In this document: positions 49,775 through 61,580 of the stretch, in pieces
Layout: each line of letters starts with the position of its first letter
Position numbering within the stretch: position 1 is the stretch's first letter
Source of the DNA: Rhodoferax sp.
Lineage (GTDB): Bacteria; Pseudomonadota; Gammaproteobacteria; Burkholderiales; Burkholderiaceae_C
Direction: 5' to 3'
NCBI GenBank assembly: GCA_003133245.1
Contig: PKWM01000021.1
Location: forward strand, 62,001-126,000
Length of the DNA stretch: 64,000 nt
The notes under the pieces: model-generated
Seen by the model: only the letters and a program-made list of their open reading frames with translations
Database searches by the model: none
Told to the model about the DNA's origin: nothing
Program-made: the position numbers and the translations under genes

Positions 49775-52700
49775 ATGTTTGTCCACCTGCGTTTGCACAC
49801 TGAATTTTCCGTCGTTGACTCGACCTGCCGTATTGATGATGTCGTTCGCTGCGCTGCCGCTGACGGTCAGGGCGCGTTGGCGATTACGGACCTGAGCAAT
49901 CTGTTTGGGGCCGTCAAGTTTTACAAGGCGGCACGCAAAAAAGGCGTTAAACCACTGCTGGGTGCTGAAGTTTGGCTTGAAGGCGCGGGAGCCGACGAAA
50001 CCAAGCTCTCGCGCTTGCTGCTGCTAGTGCACAGCCAGCAGGGTTACCTCAATTTGTCGGAGCTGCTGGCGCGAGCCTGGACGCAGCAAAGCGGCAAGCC
50101 GCAGGCCTGCGTCAAGTGGGCCTGGCTGGCAGAGCGCGGCGCCGGGCTGATCGCGCTCTCAGGGGCTCAGGCCGGGCCGGTCGGGCAAGCGTTGCTGCAG
50201 GGCGACCAGGCGCGTGCGCTCGATACCGCCTTGCAATTGGCGGGGCTGTTCCCGCACCGGTTCTATCTTGAATTGCAACGCGCTGGCCGACCGGATGACG
50301 AGGCCCATGTGGCGGCCTGCGTGCAGTTGGCCGCGCGCACCGGCCTGCCGGTGGTAGCAACGCAGCCGGTGCAGTTTATGGAAGTGGATGATTTTGAAGC
50401 ACATGAGGCGCGGGTGTGCATCGCCGAGGGAGAAATTCTGGCCAATCCGCAGCGCCTGCGCCGATTCACGCGCGAGCAGTATTTCAAGTCTGGCGCGCAA
50501 ATGCAAGCGCTGTTTGCCGACCTGCCTTCGGCCCTGGCGAATACGCTTGAAATTGCCAAGCGCTGCAATTTGACGCTGATATTGGATAAGCCCCAGTTGC
50601 CTGATTTCCCTACGCCCGAGGTCAACGGCGAGCGCATGAGCGCAGATGATTATTTCCGCCATGTCTCTCATGAAGGGCTCAAGGAGCGCATGGCGCATCT
50701 TTACCCGGACCCGACGCAGCGTGAACAAGAGCTGCCGCGTTACCTGGAGCGGCTCGAATTCGAGCTTGGGACGATTCAAAAAATGGGCTTTCCGGGCTAT
50801 TTTTTAATCGTCGGAGACTTCATCAACTGGGCCAAGAATAATGGCTGCCCGGTCGGTCCGGGCCGGGGTTCGGGAGCCGGTTCGCTGGTCGCGTATGCGC
50901 TCAAAATCACCGATCTTGATCCGTTGCGCTACAACCTGTTGTTTGAGCGCTTCTTGAATCCGGAGCGGGTTTCAATGCCCGACTTTGACATCGACTTTTG
51001 TCAGACCAACCGCAACCTGGTGATTGACTATGTGAAAGGCAAATACGGCAAGGACGCGGTCAGCCAGATTGTGACCTTCGGTACCATGGCTGCGCGTGCG
51101 GTCGTGCGCGACGTGGGTCGCGTGCTCGACATGAGTTACACCTTTTGTGATGGCATCAGCAAGCTCATTCCGAACAAGCCCGGTGTCAGTGTCAGTTTGC
51201 AGTTGCCCCCGCGCGAACGCAAAACCGACGATAAAACCGTTTATGCCGTTGAGGCCGAACCGCTGCTGGCCGAGCGCGAGCGCAAAGAGGAAGACGTCAG
51301 GACGCTGCTGGAATTGGCGCGCAAGTTAGAGGGCTTGACGCGCAATGTGGGCATGCATGCGGGTGGTGTTTTGATTGCGCCGGGCAAGCTGACCGACTTT
51401 TGTCCGCTCTATCAACAACCCGGCAGCGACTCGGCAGTGAGCCAGTTTGACAAATACGATGTGGAAGCCATTGGCTTGGTGAAGTTTGACTTTTTGGGCC
51501 TGGCCACACTCACTATTCTGGAGATGGCGCGCGAACTTATTGCCAGGCGCCATGTGGGCCAGGAGAACTTCGCCTTTGAGAATCTGCCGCTCGATGATGC
51601 GCTGGTGTACAAATTGTTTTCGGATGGCAAGACCGAGGCCGTCTTCCAGTTCGAGTCGCGCGGTATGCAGGGCCTGCTCAAAGACGCCAAGCCAACCCGG
51701 CTGGAAGATTTGATAGCGATGAATGCGCTGTACCGGCCTGGCCCGATGGATTTGATTCCGACCTACTTGGCACGTAAGGCCGGACGCGAGGAAGTGGTGT
51801 TTCCCGACCCGCGCGCGCAAGCCATCCTGTCCGAGACCTATGGCGTCATGATCTACCAGGAGCAGGTGATGCAGATGGCGCAGATTCTGGGCGGCTACTC
51901 GCTGGGTGGCGCCGACTTGCTGCGTCGCGCCATGGGCAAGAAGGATGCGGATGAGATGGCCCGGCACCGGCAGATATTCCGTGACGGCGCGGCGCGCATG
52001 GGCATTGCCGCTGAAAAAGCCAACGCCGTGTTTGATGACATGGAGAAATTTGCGGGCTACGGTTTCAACAAGTCCCATTCGGCGGCTTATGCGCTGTTGG
52101 CCTACCACACGGCCTGGCTCAAGGTGCATCACGCCGCCGAATTCTTTTGCGCCAACATGACGGTGGAAATGGGCGACACTGACAAGCTCAAAGTCTTGTT
52201 TGAGGACGCACTCAAGATGGGCTTGACCTTTGAGTTGCCCGACGTGAACCGGGGCGTGAGCCGATTTGAGCCCGTCTCCGACAGCGAGATTCGCTATGGC
52301 TTGAGCGCCCTCAAAGGCACCGGTCAGCAAGCCATTGAAGCGCTGGTGGCAGCGCGCGAGGGTCGTGGCGCCGGGCCGTCGGGCGCTGTGGCGGGTCCGT
52401 TCAAGAGCCTGTTTGATTTTTGTTTGCGGGTGGACCGCAGCCGCATCAACAAGCGTAGCGTCGAAGCCTTGATCAAGGCCGGTGGTTTTGATTCGATTGC
52501 GCTCAATCGTGCCAGCTTGTTGGCCTCTGTCGATCTGGCGTTTGAGTTTGGCGCGGCGGCGCTGGCCAATGCCAACCAGGGTGGCTTGTTTGACGGCGGC
52601 GATGACGCCCTGGGCTCCAGCACGCAGGAGCCCGAACTGGTGTCAGCGCTGCCGTGGGGCGTGAAAGAGCGGCTCACACTGGAGAAAACTGCCGTAGGTT

Positions 52701-53329
52701 TCTACTTGTCAGGTCACTTGTTTGATGAGGTGGCGCTAGAAGTGCGCCGCTTTGCCAAACGCCAGATTGACGACTTGATCGACACGCGTGAGCCGCAATT
52801 GCTGGCGGGCATTGTCAGCGACTTTCGCATCATCAATGGTCAGCGCGGCAAGCTGGCCTTGTTCAAGCTGGACGATAAATCGGGCATGATTGAAGCGCGT
52901 GTCGATGAGGCGCTGCTGAATTTCAACAAAAATTTACTCAAAGATGATGAACTGGTGATTGTCATGGGGCAGCAAAAGCCGGATCGTTTCTCGGGCGGTA
53001 TGCAGTTGACGGTGACACAGATATGGGACCTGAATCAAGCGCGTTGCCGTTTTGGCAAATTCTTGCGCGTGGAGATCGATAGAGAGAGAGACAAAGTGCC
53101 CGATGTGGTGCGCATGGTCACGGAGTTTGCACCGCTGCGTGAAGTCACCGAGCAGGGCGAATTACTGCGCGGTTTGGGCGTGAGAATGGCACTGTCATGC
53201 CCGGGTGAGGGCGGCACCGTTGCGGCCGAACTGCAACTTGGCGACGCGGTCAAATTTTTCCCCAGCAATTCGGCACTCGCGGCCTGGCGAGCGCAGGCCA
53301 GGGAGGGCCGGGCAGAGATTGTTTATTAG
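49775..53329 (+). CDS. dnaE: DNA polymerase III alpha subunit
   Basis: FVHLRLHTEFSVVDSTCRIDD (PHP); GPGRGSGAGSLVAYALKITDLDPLRYNLLFERFLNPERVSMPDFDIDF. Confidence 0.97.
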   Translation: MFVHLRLHTEFSVVDSTCRIDDVVRCAAADGQGALAITDLSNLFGAVKFYKAARKKGVKPLLGAEVWLEGAGADETKLSRLLLLVHSQQGYLNLSELLARAWTQQSGKPQACVKWAWLAERGAGLIALSGAQAGPVGQALLQGDQARALDTALQLAGLFPHRFYLELQRAGRPDDEAHVAACVQLAARTGLPVVATQPVQFMEVDDFEAHEARVCIAEGEILANPQRLRRFTREQYFKSGAQMQALFADLPSALANTLEIAKRCNLTLILDKPQLPDFPTPEVNGERMSADDYFRHVSHEGLKERMAHLYPDPTQREQELPRYLERLEFELGTIQKMGFPGYFLIVGDFINWAKNNGCPVGPGRGSGAGSLVAYALKITDLDPLRYNLLFERFLNPERVSMPDFDIDFCQTNRNLVIDYVKGKYGKDAVSQIVTFGTMAARAVVRDVGRVLDMSYTFCDGISKLIPNKPGVSVSLQLPPRERKTDDKTVYAVEAEPLLAERERKEEDVRTLLELARKLEGLTRNVGMHAGGVLIAPGKLTDFCPLYQQPGSDSAVSQFDKYDVEAIGLVKFDFLGLATLTILEMARELIARRHVGQENFAFENLPLDDALVYKLFSDGKTEAVFQFESRGMQGLLKDAKPTRLEDLIAMNALYRPGPMDLIPTYLARKAGREEVVFPDPRAQAILSETYGVMIYQEQVMQMAQILGGYSLGGADLLRRAMGKKDADEMARHRQIFRDGAARMGIAAEKANAVFDDMEKFAGYGFNKSHSAAYALLAYHTAWLKVHHAAEFFCANMTVEMGDTDKLKVLFEDALKMGLTFELPDVNRGVSRFEPVSDSEIRYGLSALKGTGQQAIEALVAAREGRGAGPSGAVAGPFKSLFDFCLRVDRSRINKRSVEALIKAGGFDSIALNRASLLASVDLAFEFGAAALANANQGGLFDGGDDALGSSTQEPELVSALPWGVKERLTLEKTAVGFYLSGHLFDEVALEVRRFAKRQIDDLIDTREPQLLAGIVSDFRIINGQRGKLALFKLDDKSGMIEARVDEALLNFNKNLLKDDELVIVMGQQKPDRFSGGMQLTVTQIWDLNQARCRFGKFLRVEIDRERDKVPDVVRMVTEFAPLREVTEQGELLRGLGVRMALSCPGEGGTVAAELQLGDAVKFFPSNSALAAWRAQAREGRAEIVY

Positions 53330-54246
53330 TCCTTGGGCCGGAAACTGAAGGTCAGGACTGGCGGCACCCGGCCATCCAGATCGCGTGGCAGCACTTCGGT
53401 TTTGTCGATCGCTTTCAGAACGGCATCGTCCCAGGATTTGACGCCGCTGGTCTGGGTCAGTTTGCGGCTGACGATGGTGCCGTCCGGTGAAGTCCGCACT
53501 TCAACCTCTGCCACCGGGTTAGCCGTGATGGTGTCGGTGAACACGATGTTGGGTTTGATGCGGGCGCGGATGCGTCCGGCGTAACCGGCAGACTGCCCGG
53601 ACGCATGCGGGGCATTGCCGGTTGCGCCTGGGGCGCCGGTGGCGTCGGCGAGTCCGGCGATGTACTTGAGGCGGGCATCACGCTGAACTTGGAGTTTTTT
53701 GGCGTCTTGCTGGTTTTGCAGCGCTTCTTTGCGCTGAGCCGCTTGATCCGTCATTATTTTTTTCTGGACGACTTTTTTGTCTTGCTCGTGCTGCTCTTGC
53801 AGGTGCTTTTTCTCAAGCAATAATTTTTCCTGTTTCAACTTTTCCTGGCGCTGCTGATCCAGGCGTTGTTTCTCCAGCTCCCGCTGCTTTTCCTGCTCCA
53901 GGTGCCTGTCTTTTTCCTTTTTAAGGCGTAGCTTCTCCCGCTCCAGGGCGATATCGACATCGGGCAGTTTGGGCTGAGCTTGCACCGGTGCAGGCGGTGG
54001 CGCTTGAACGGGTGGCGCTGGTTCCGGCGGAACTTCGACCAATTTGGGTGCCGCCTCTTGCGGCAGCGCCGACCACAGTTCGGCCTCGGCTGTGACGTTC
54101 ACCGCTTCGCTCTTCCAGTGCACGCCCCAAGTCAGGGCTACCAGCAAAAAAACGTGGGCCAGCAAAGCCAGAGCCAACGCGCGCAGGAAGCCCGGCGTCG
54201 TGGGTGGCGCGAATTCAAGGCGGTCAGTGGCGACCAAGGCGGTCAT
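53326..54246 (-). CDS. tolA: TolA-like cell-envelope protein
   Basis: N-terminal TM, long EK/Q-rich coiled coil, TonB-like C-terminal VEVRTSPDGTIVSRKLTQTSGVKSWDDAVLKAIDKTEVLP. Confidence 0.9.
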   Translation of the reverse strand: MTALVATDRLEFAPPTTPGFLRALALALLAHVFLLVALTWGVHWKSEAVNVTAEAELWSALPQEAAPKLVEVPPEPAPPVQAPPPAPVQAQPKLPDVDIALEREKLRLKKEKDRHLEQEKQRELEKQRLDQQRQEKLKQEKLLLEKKHLQEQHEQDKKVVQKKIMTDQAAQRKEALQNQQDAKKLQVQRDARLKYIAGLADATGAPGATGNAPHASGQSAGYAGRIRARIKPNIVFTDTITANPVAEVEVRTSPDGTIVSRKLTQTSGVKSWDDAVLKAIDKTEVLPRDLDGRVPPVLTFSFRPKD

Positions 54247-54251
54247 TGCGA

Positions 54252-54677
<426 letters not shown>

Positions 54678-54685
54678 GCCTCCTT

Positions 54686-55378
54686 TCAGTGTCCAGAAGC
54701 CGACTGCGCGCCGACGTTGCGCTGCAGGATGTTGGAAAACTCTTCGATGAAAGTTTCCAGCTTGATGGCGGTGCGATCAATATCGCGGGCAAAGCGGTTG
54801 TAGGCCACCACCGCCGGAATCGCGGCAAACAGGCCAATGGCCGTGGTCACCAGTGCCTCGGCGATGCCTGGAGCCACCGTTGCGAGGGTCACGGTTTGCA
54901 GCGCCGCCAGCCCGGTGAAGGCATGCATGATGCCCCAAACCGTGCCAAACAAACCCACATAAGGCGAAACCGAACCGACCGAGGCCAGGAATGATAGATG
55001 GGTTTCAACCACATCCATCTCGCGCTGAAAGCTCGCGCGCATGGCCCGGCGAGCACCGTCCATCAGGGTATTGGCGTCGGTGATGTGTTTCTCGCGCAGT
55101 TTCTGGAATTCGCGCATGCCGCTGGCAAAAATGCGTTCCATGGGGCCGGAGTCGCGGGCGTTTTTGGCGGCGGCAGCAAACAGGTCGTTCAGACTGGTGC
55201 CGGACCAGAACTCGCGCTCAAAAGCGTCGTTGAGTGATTTCACCTGGCCGATTGAAAACAGTTTGCGAAAAATTGCGGCCCAACTGGCCACTGAGATGAG
55301 CAACAGCAGCAGCACGACCAGCTGCACCACGACGCTGGCGCCCAGCACCAAATGGAAGATAGAGAGGTCTTGATTCAT
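54686..55378 (-). CDS. tolQ: TolQ (MotA/TolQ/ExbB family)
   Basis: SVSPYVGLFGTVWGIMHAFTGLAALQTVTLATVAPGIAEALVTTAIGLFAAIPAVVAYN. Confidence 0.95.
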   Translation of the reverse strand: MNQDLSIFHLVLGASVVVQLVVLLLLLISVASWAAIFRKLFSIGQVKSLNDAFEREFWSGTSLNDLFAAAAKNARDSGPMERIFASGMREFQKLREKHITDANTLMDGARRAMRASFQREMDVVETHLSFLASVGSVSPYVGLFGTVWGIMHAFTGLAALQTVTLATVAPGIAEALVTTAIGLFAAIPAVVAYNRFARDIDRTAIKLETFIEEFSNILQRNVGAQSASGH

Positions 55379-56568
55379 TTTGTGGTTTCCAGAAAAATTT
55401 TCAGTCGTGCAATGGCTTCTTGCAGTTGCGCCATGGAATTGGCCGTTGAAAAGCGGATGAAATCATGACTATCAGCAACGCCAAAGTCGCGCCCGGGCGT
55501 GACGGCCACATGGGCTTGGTGCATGATCTCAAACGCCAGATCCCAACTGTCTTTGATACCCAATTTGGCACAAACCGCCGAGCAGTCGGCCCATGCGTAA
55601 AAAGCGCCGTCGGGCGGCACCGGCACGTTCAGGCCGAGCGCTTTGAGCGCCGGAATAAAGTAATCGCGCCGGGCCTTGAACTCGGCGCGTCGTCTTTCAT
55701 ATTCCGCCAGGCTCTCAGCCTCAAAACAGGCCAATGCGGCGTATTGTGAAATGGTGCTGGGGCAAATAAATAGGTTTTGCGCCAGCCGCTCGACCACCGG
55801 ACCCAACGCCAGAGGCACAACCAACCAGCCCAGGCGCCAGCCGGTCATGTTGAAGTATTTGCTGAAACTGTTGATGCTGATGACGTCCTCGCCCAGCGCC
55901 AGCGCGGTCTGCCCATAGCGCGCCTCGAAACTCAGGCCGAGGTAGATTTCATCGACCAGCGTGATACCGCCCTTGTGAGCGACCACCTCATGGATGCGGC
56001 GCATTTCATCCGGGTCGATGGAAGTGCCGGTGGGGTTGGAGGGCGAGGCGAGCAACACGCCCTGGGTCTTGGGGTTCCAGGCGGCCGCTACCTGGCTGGC
56101 GCTGAGTTGAAAGCGCTCGGCAGCCGAGGTCGGGATCAATACTGCCGTGCCTTCAGCCGCACTGACAAAATGCCGGTTGCAAGGGTAGCTCGGATCGGGC
56201 ATGAGGATCTCATCGCCAGCTTCGATCAGCGTCAGGCAAGCCAGTTGCAGTGCGGCCGAGGCGCCGGCGGTCACCACAATGCGTTCGGCCGGAACTGTGA
56301 CGTTAAAGCGCGTCAGGTACCAGTGGCTGATGCGCTCGCGCAGCTCAACCAGGCCGGTGGCTTGCGTGTAATGCGTCAAGCCGTCGCGCACGGCCTTAAT
56401 GGCTGCTTCCTGCACCAAGGGCGGCGCGGTAAAGTCGGGCTCGCCAATGTTGAGAAAGATCATGGGCGTGGGGGTGCGCGCCACCTCGCGTGCCAAAGCA
56501 GATGCCGCTTTGGCCACTTCCATTACATAGAAGGGTTCAATGCGCTCGGCCCGACGCGAGATTTTCAT
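55375..56568 (-). CDS. Class I/II PLP-dependent aminotransferase
   Basis: [37 protein letters not shown]. Confidence 0.92.
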   Translation of the reverse strand: MKISRRAERIEPFYVMEVAKAASALAREVARTPTPMIFLNIGEPDFTAPPLVQEAAIKAVRDGLTHYTQATGLVELRERISHWYLTRFNVTVPAERIVVTAGASAALQLACLTLIEAGDEILMPDPSYPCNRHFVSAAEGTAVLIPTSAAERFQLSASQVAAAWNPKTQGVLLASPSNPTGTSIDPDEMRRIHEVVAHKGGITLVDEIYLGLSFEARYGQTALALGEDVISINSFSKYFNMTGWRLGWLVVPLALGPVVERLAQNLFICPSTISQYAALACFEAESLAEYERRRAEFKARRDYFIPALKALGLNVPVPPDGAFYAWADCSAVCAKLGIKDSWDLAFEIMHQAHVAVTPGRDFGVADSHDFIRFSTANSMAQLQEAIARLKIFLETTK

Positions 56569-57098
56569 GGCCGGGCGTGGCCCCGGTCGGCTGCGACTTC
56601 GGCTGCGCGCAGGCTCGGGGCCAGCCCGTTGAGCACGGCGTTGACGTACTTGTGGCCGTCAGTGCCGCCAAACTCTTTGGCCAGCTCGATGCATTCATTG
56701 AGTACCACGCGCCAGGGCACATCCAGACAGTGTTGGAACTCGTAGGCGCCGATCCACATGACGGCGTGTTCGATTGGCGAAATTTCTGCCAGCTTGCGAT
56801 CCAGCAAAGGGGTGAGCAGGGCGTCGAGCTCGTCGGCTTGCTCGGTGCAGCCATGCAGTAGCGCATCAAAGTGCACGGCGTCCGATTTTGAAAAGCCGGC
56901 CAGATCGCGCGTGAAGGCGTCAATATCAGCCACCTCGTTCTTGCCAACCAGTTTTTGATACAACGCTTGAAGGGCGAACTCGCGTGCGCGCGAACGATCT
57001 GATTTGCTGCCGGCCTTGCGTGCACCGGTGCTGGTCAAGCCGGTGCGGGACTGGCGTGGCGGGCGAATTTCAGTCGATTTCGGCTTGGGTTGGATCAT
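56565..57098 (-). CDS. nusB: Transcription antitermination protein NusB
   Basis: [47 protein letters not shown]. Confidence 0.93.
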   Translation of the reverse strand: MIQPKPKSTEIRPPRQSRTGLTSTGARKAGSKSDRSRAREFALQALYQKLVGKNEVADIDAFTRDLAGFSKSDAVHFDALLHGCTEQADELDALLTPLLDRKLAEISPIEHAVMWIGAYEFQHCLDVPWRVVLNECIELAKEFGGTDGHKYVNAVLNGLAPSLRAAEVAADRGHARP

Positions 57099-57571
57099 TA
57101 AATTTCTTCTAACAGGTTGGCCATTTCAACTGCGGCACGGGCACTGTCGCGTCCTTTATCGGTTTGTCTTGCTACCGCCTGCGCTAAATTTTCGGTGGTG
57201 AGAATGGCGTTGGCAACGGGTAATTGGTAATCAAGTGCAACGCGGCTGACGCCGGCGCTTGACTCATTGGCGACCAGCTCGAAGTGGTAGGTTTCGCCTC
57301 GGATGACGCAACCGATGGCCACCAGCGCGTCGTATTTCATTTTCTCCGCCATGGCGAGCAGGGCCACAGGCACTTCAAGCGCGCCTGGCACCTGCACCAG
57401 ATCAATGTGCTTTTCGCTCACGCCCAGCGCCATCAGTTCGGCTTTGCAAGCCGCTGCCAGCGCATTGGTAATGGGCTGGTTGAAACGGGCCTGAACGATG
57501 CCGATGGTCAATTTCTTGCCGTTCATGCGGGGGCTGCTGGCGTCCAGCTCGCCTTGGTCTGAATGGATCAT
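57098..57571 (-). CDS. ribH: 6,7-dimethyl-8-ribityllumazine synthase
   Basis: [55 protein letters not shown]. Confidence 0.95.
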   Translation of the reverse strand: MIHSDQGELDASSPRMNGKKLTIGIVQARFNQPITNALAAACKAELMALGVSEKHIDLVQVPGALEVPVALLAMAEKMKYDALVAIGCVIRGETYHFELVANESSAGVSRVALDYQLPVANAILTTENLAQAVARQTDKGRDSARAAVEMANLLEEI

Positions 57572-58692
57572 GGTTGTTTACTGGGTAGGTAGCCGACAAT
57601 TTCGAGGCCGTAGCCGGTCATGCTGGGCATGCGCCGGGGGGTACCGAGCAGTTTCATTTTGTGGACACCGCAGTCGCGCAGAATCTGGGCACCGATACCG
57701 TAGTTGCGCAAGTCCATGCGTCCGCGTTCGGGGCCGTGGCTGGCGCGTGCGGAGCCTTCAAACTGCGCCAGCAATTGCGTGGCAGTTTCAGCGCAGTTCA
57801 GCAGCACGACCACCCCTTTGCCTTCAGAAGCGATGCGCGCCAGGCTGGCATCCAGACTCCAGGAGTGCATGGCGCGGCCCACTTCGAGCGCGTCCAGCAC
57901 CGACAAGGGCTCATGCACGCGCGCCAGCACGGTGTCGTTTTTGCTCCATTCGCCTTTGACCAAGGCTAGATGGACGCCATGCGAGGTCTTATCCTTGAAA
58001 GCATGCAACGTGAATTCGCCGAAAGCAGTATTAATGACGTGCGCGCCGACCTTCTCAACCATTGACTCGACCCGGCTGCGGTGGGCAATCAGATCGGCGA
58101 TGGTACCGATTTTGAGTTTATGCGTGGCGGCAAACAGTTGCAGGTCAGGCAGACGTGCCATGGTGCCGTCGTCTTTCATGATCTCGCAGATCACCGCCGC
58201 CGGGGAGCACCCTGCCATGGTGGCCAGGTCGCAACCGGCTTCGGTATGACCGGCGCGCATCAGCACGCCGCCTTTGACCGCTTGCAAGGGAAAAATATGA
58301 CCGGGTTGCACCAGATCGTTAGGCTTGGCATCTTTGGCTACCGCCGCCTGCACCGTACGGGCGCGGTCTGCTGCCGAGATACCGGTGGTGACACCTTCAG
58401 CCGCCTCAATGGAAACGGTGAAAGCGGTACCTTTTTTGTCGCCATTGTGCGCCGTCATGGGGGGCAAGCGCAGACGCTCGCAGCGCTCGCGCGTGAGGGT
58501 CAGGCAAATCAGGCCGCGCCCGAAACGCGCCATGAAGTTGATCGCGGCGGCGTTGACGTGGTCGGCCGCTAAAACCAGATCACCTTCGTTTTCGCGGTCT
58601 TCTTCATCCACCAGAATCACGATGCGCCCAGCACGCATATCGGCCACAATGTCTTCAACCGGGGAAATTGCCACGGGCAATGGGGTAGTCAT
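57568..58692 (-). CDS. ribBA: Bifunctional DHBP synthase/GTP cyclohydrolase II-like protein
   Basis: [40 protein letters not shown]-terminal [22 protein letters not shown]. Confidence 0.93.
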   Translation of the reverse strand: MTTPLPVAISPVEDIVADMRAGRIVILVDEEDRENEGDLVLAADHVNAAAINFMARFGRGLICLTLTRERCERLRLPPMTAHNGDKKGTAFTVSIEAAEGVTTGISAADRARTVQAAVAKDAKPNDLVQPGHIFPLQAVKGGVLMRAGHTEAGCDLATMAGCSPAAVICEIMKDDGTMARLPDLQLFAATHKLKIGTIADLIAHRSRVESMVEKVGAHVINTAFGEFTLHAFKDKTSHGVHLALVKGEWSKNDTVLARVHEPLSVLDALEVGRAMHSWSLDASLARIASEGKGVVVLLNCAETATQLLAQFEGSARASHGPERGRMDLRNYGIGAQILRDCGVHKMKLLGTPRRMPSMTGYGLEIVGYLPSKQP

Positions 58693-58857
58693 AGGCTTAT
58701 CTTTCAGTCAGTTTGATGCCGCACAAATTCATTGGCGCATTTTCGCACGCCCAGTGATTGACTGATCACAAGTAGATGGAGATGGTGTTCAGGTTCGCCA
58801 GGTCGGCGCAGAAGGAGCAGATATTTGTGTCACGCAGTCCTTTAAACTCGCACTACT

Positions 58858-60126
58858 ATGGATCTGTTCTCTAAGCTCTACTACAAACTGCGCCGGTACT
58901 GGAAAGCGATCCGGCTGTATCTGGTCATTGCCGGACCGGGCCTGGTCGTGATGGTGGCGGATAACGACGCAGGTGGCATCACCACCTACGCTGCAACTGG
59001 GGCTAAGTACGGTTTCAATCTAATCTGGTTCCTCCTGATCCTCATCCCCGTTGCCTACTACGTACAGGAAATGACGGTGCGCCTGGGTGCTGTCACCAAA
59101 CGAGGCCATGCCGAAGCAATTTTTGACGGATTCGGTGCCTTTTGGGGTTGGTTCTCGTTGATCGACCTGATGATCGTGGATTGGTTGACACTGGTCACCG
59201 AATTCATTGGTATGACTTCGGCCCTGAGCATCTTCGGTGTCGCGCCTTGGATCACGGTTGTCGGTGTCGTCATGCTAATGGGCATCATCGTGATCAACGG
59301 ACGCTACTGGACCTGGGAAAAAATTGCGCTGCTGTTTTGCACCTTGAATCTGATTTACATCCCGGCCGCATTCATGGTGCATCCATCGGTCTCGGACGTC
59401 TTCAAGCAAGGCCTGATCCCGAATTTCCCGGGCGGCTTCAATGGTGAACTGTTCTTCATTCTGATGGCCAATATCGGCACCACGATTGCACCCTGGATGC
59501 TGTTCTTTCAGCAAAGCGCGGTGGTCGACAAAGGCATGTTGGAAAAAGACATCCCCTGGGGCAAATTCGATACGCTGGTTGGTTCGGTATTCACCGTCGT
59601 GGTGGCAGTGTTCATTGTCATTTTGACCGGTGCGGTGTTGAAGGGTGTCGCCATCGACGACGCTGCCCAGGCGGCGTCGATTTTGATGAAGACCAACCAT
59701 TACGTGGGGACCTTCATGGCAATCGGCTTGTTCGATGCCGGCCTGCTGGGCGCCATCTGCATTTCGCTGGCCAGTTCCTGGGCCTTCGGCGAAATCTTCG
59801 GCTGGGCGCACTCCCTGAATCAGAACATCAAGGAAGCGCCCTGGTTTTATATCACCTACTTCTTTACGCTGATCACGGCCGGCTTGGTGGTACTGATTCC
59901 GGGCGCACCGCTGGTGCTGATCACGCTGTTCGTTCAGGTCGTCGCCGTGACCTTGCTGCCCGCCGCCCTGGTGTTCCTGATTCTGCTGCTCAATGACAAG
60001 AAGCACATGGGCGAATACTGCAACAGTCTGACGGAAAATCTGATCGGCGGCTTCATCGTCATTGCCATCGTGATTCTGTCGACGTTGTATGGTGTCAGCG
60101 TTATGTTTCCCAGCCTGTTTCACTAA
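58858..60126 (+). CDS. Nramp-family divalent metal transporter
   Basis: AGPGLVVMVADNDAGGITTYAATGAKYGFNLIW (DND-like motif of Nramp TM1). Confidence 0.88.
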   Translation: MDLFSKLYYKLRRYWKAIRLYLVIAGPGLVVMVADNDAGGITTYAATGAKYGFNLIWFLLILIPVAYYVQEMTVRLGAVTKRGHAEAIFDGFGAFWGWFSLIDLMIVDWLTLVTEFIGMTSALSIFGVAPWITVVGVVMLMGIIVINGRYWTWEKIALLFCTLNLIYIPAAFMVHPSVSDVFKQGLIPNFPGGFNGELFFILMANIGTTIAPWMLFFQQSAVVDKGMLEKDIPWGKFDTLVGSVFTVVVAVFIVILTGAVLKGVAIDDAAQAASILMKTNHYVGTFMAIGLFDAGLLGAICISLASSWAFGEIFGWAHSLNQNIKEAPWFYITYFFTLITAGLVVLIPGAPLVLITLFVQVVAVTLLPAALVFLILLLNDKKHMGEYCNSLTENLIGGFIVIAIVILSTLYGVSVMFPSLFH

Positions 60127-60141
60127 TCAAGGTAAATCAAA

Positions 60142-60330
60142 ATGGCATCGAGCATCAACCGCCTGGTCAGGAAGCTTAGGGAAATCAACCATCGCTACAG
60201 CAAGCCGCATATCGAAATGACGCCAATGGTCAAATTTTCCTTGATGACATTGCGAATTTATCTATTGCTGATCGTCGGCTTGATTGTTTACAAATTTGTT
60301 GTCACCTTGAGTACGGGGGCCGTTCAATGA
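60142..60330 (+). CDS. Small single-TM protein in Nramp operon
   Basis: 62 aa; one TM segment LMTLRIYLLLIVGLIVYKFVVTL; ATGA overlap with next gene. Confidence 0.65.
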   Translation: MASSINRLVRKLREINHRYSKPHIEMTPMVKFSLMTLRIYLLLIVGLIVYKFVVTLSTGAVQ

Positions 60331-61577
60331 TCACTCTGCTGGAGCACAAGTTTTTTCTGAGCGAAATCATTGGCCGCAAGGTCTACCTGAAGACCGATCA
60401 GATCGGCCGCCTGGACGATCTGGTCATCGTTGAGACCGGAAAGCTACCAGAGGTGAGTTACTTCGTTGTCACGCGTTCCTTTGGCTATCCGTCCCTGCTG
60501 CTGCCATGGGACAAACTGACGCTGATTTCAAATACCGAGATTGTTTTCGATGTGAACGCGCCGCCGCATGACTATGAGCGAGCACCACCAGAAGGATCGA
60601 TCTTGCTTAGGGCGCACATTCTCGACAAGAAGATTCTGGACATGGACGATCACGAGGTCGAGATTGTTTATGACATCAGTTTGCACTTTCAGGCGGGCAA
60701 GCTGTATGTGAGCGAGGTCGATTTCAGCCGACGACGCTTGTTGCGCCGGATGGGCTTAAAGAAGCTGGCGAACTGGATTTCCGAGCGGCAACAGGAAACG
60801 AACGTGTCTTGGCTTTATGTTCAGCCTTTGCCCGAACATATCGGTGCCTTCAAGGGTCACGTCAAGCTCAACGTGCTCAAAGAAAGCATCAGCGATATTC
60901 ACCCGGTTGATTTGGCCGACATCCTTGAAGAACTCGAAGGTGACCAGCGTCTGGCTGTCTTCAAGGAACTTGAGACCGAACACGCCTCCGATACCTTGGA
61001 AGAAGTTGAACCACGGGTTCAGCGTGAACTTATTCATGCGATTGAAAAGCAACGTGCAGCGCAGCTGATTGATGCCATGAGCCCGGGCCAAGCCGCCGAC
61101 ATTCTGGCCGCGCTGCCAACATCCGAAGCCGACGAGTTGTTATTGTTGATGGATAAAGACAACGCCACCAAGGTACAGAAAATCATCGACCAGCACGATG
61201 AAAATATTCTGTTATTTTCGACCCAGCAATTCATAAAGATGCCGGAGTCCACTTCGGTCGAAGAGGTTATGACCAATTTTCGTGTCGTCGCCCGTGATAT
61301 GGACGTGATCATGTACGTCTATGTCGCCGATGAGCAGGGTGTCCTCAAAGGCGTGGTTGATTTTCGGGAACTGCTGGCGGCTGAGACCGGCCAGTTGCTC
61401 GGAGAAATCATGACCGACAAGATCATTACCTTGAACCAGGACGATACCCTGCGCAACGCAGTCGCCATGTTCGTGCGCTACGGTTTTCGCGCGATTCCTG
61501 TCACTGACGAAAACAATGTGCTGTTGGCTGTTGTTTCGTTCCGGGACATCCGAGGCATAAAGCCACGGCTTGACTAA
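60327..61577 (+). CDS. PRC-barrel/MgtE_N/CBS regulatory protein lacking MgtE membrane domain
   Basis: N-term PRC-like repeats, IHPVDLADILEELEGDQRLAVFKELE (MgtE_N), tandem CBS; ends after CBS without TM segments. Confidence 0.85.
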   Translation: MITLLEHKFFLSEIIGRKVYLKTDQIGRLDDLVIVETGKLPEVSYFVVTRSFGYPSLLLPWDKLTLISNTEIVFDVNAPPHDYERAPPEGSILLRAHILDKKILDMDDHEVEIVYDISLHFQAGKLYVSEVDFSRRRLLRRMGLKKLANWISERQQETNVSWLYVQPLPEHIGAFKGHVKLNVLKESISDIHPVDLADILEELEGDQRLAVFKELETEHASDTLEEVEPRVQRELIHAIEKQRAAQLIDAMSPGQAADILAALPTSEADELLLLMDKDNATKVQKIIDQHDENILLFSTQQFIKMPESTSVEEVMTNFRVVARDMDVIMYVYVADEQGVLKGVVDFRELLAAETGQLLGEIMTDKIITLNQDDTLRNAVAMFVRYGFRAIPVTDENNVLLAVVSFRDIRGIKPRLD

Positions 61578-61580
61578 AAA

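Noticed and set aside
58693-58857. Possible FMN or yybP-ykoY (Mn) riboswitch between ribBA and Nramp
   Set aside because: No recognisable conserved FMN-element or yybP-ykoY core by eye; a covariance-model search (Infernal) would be decisive.
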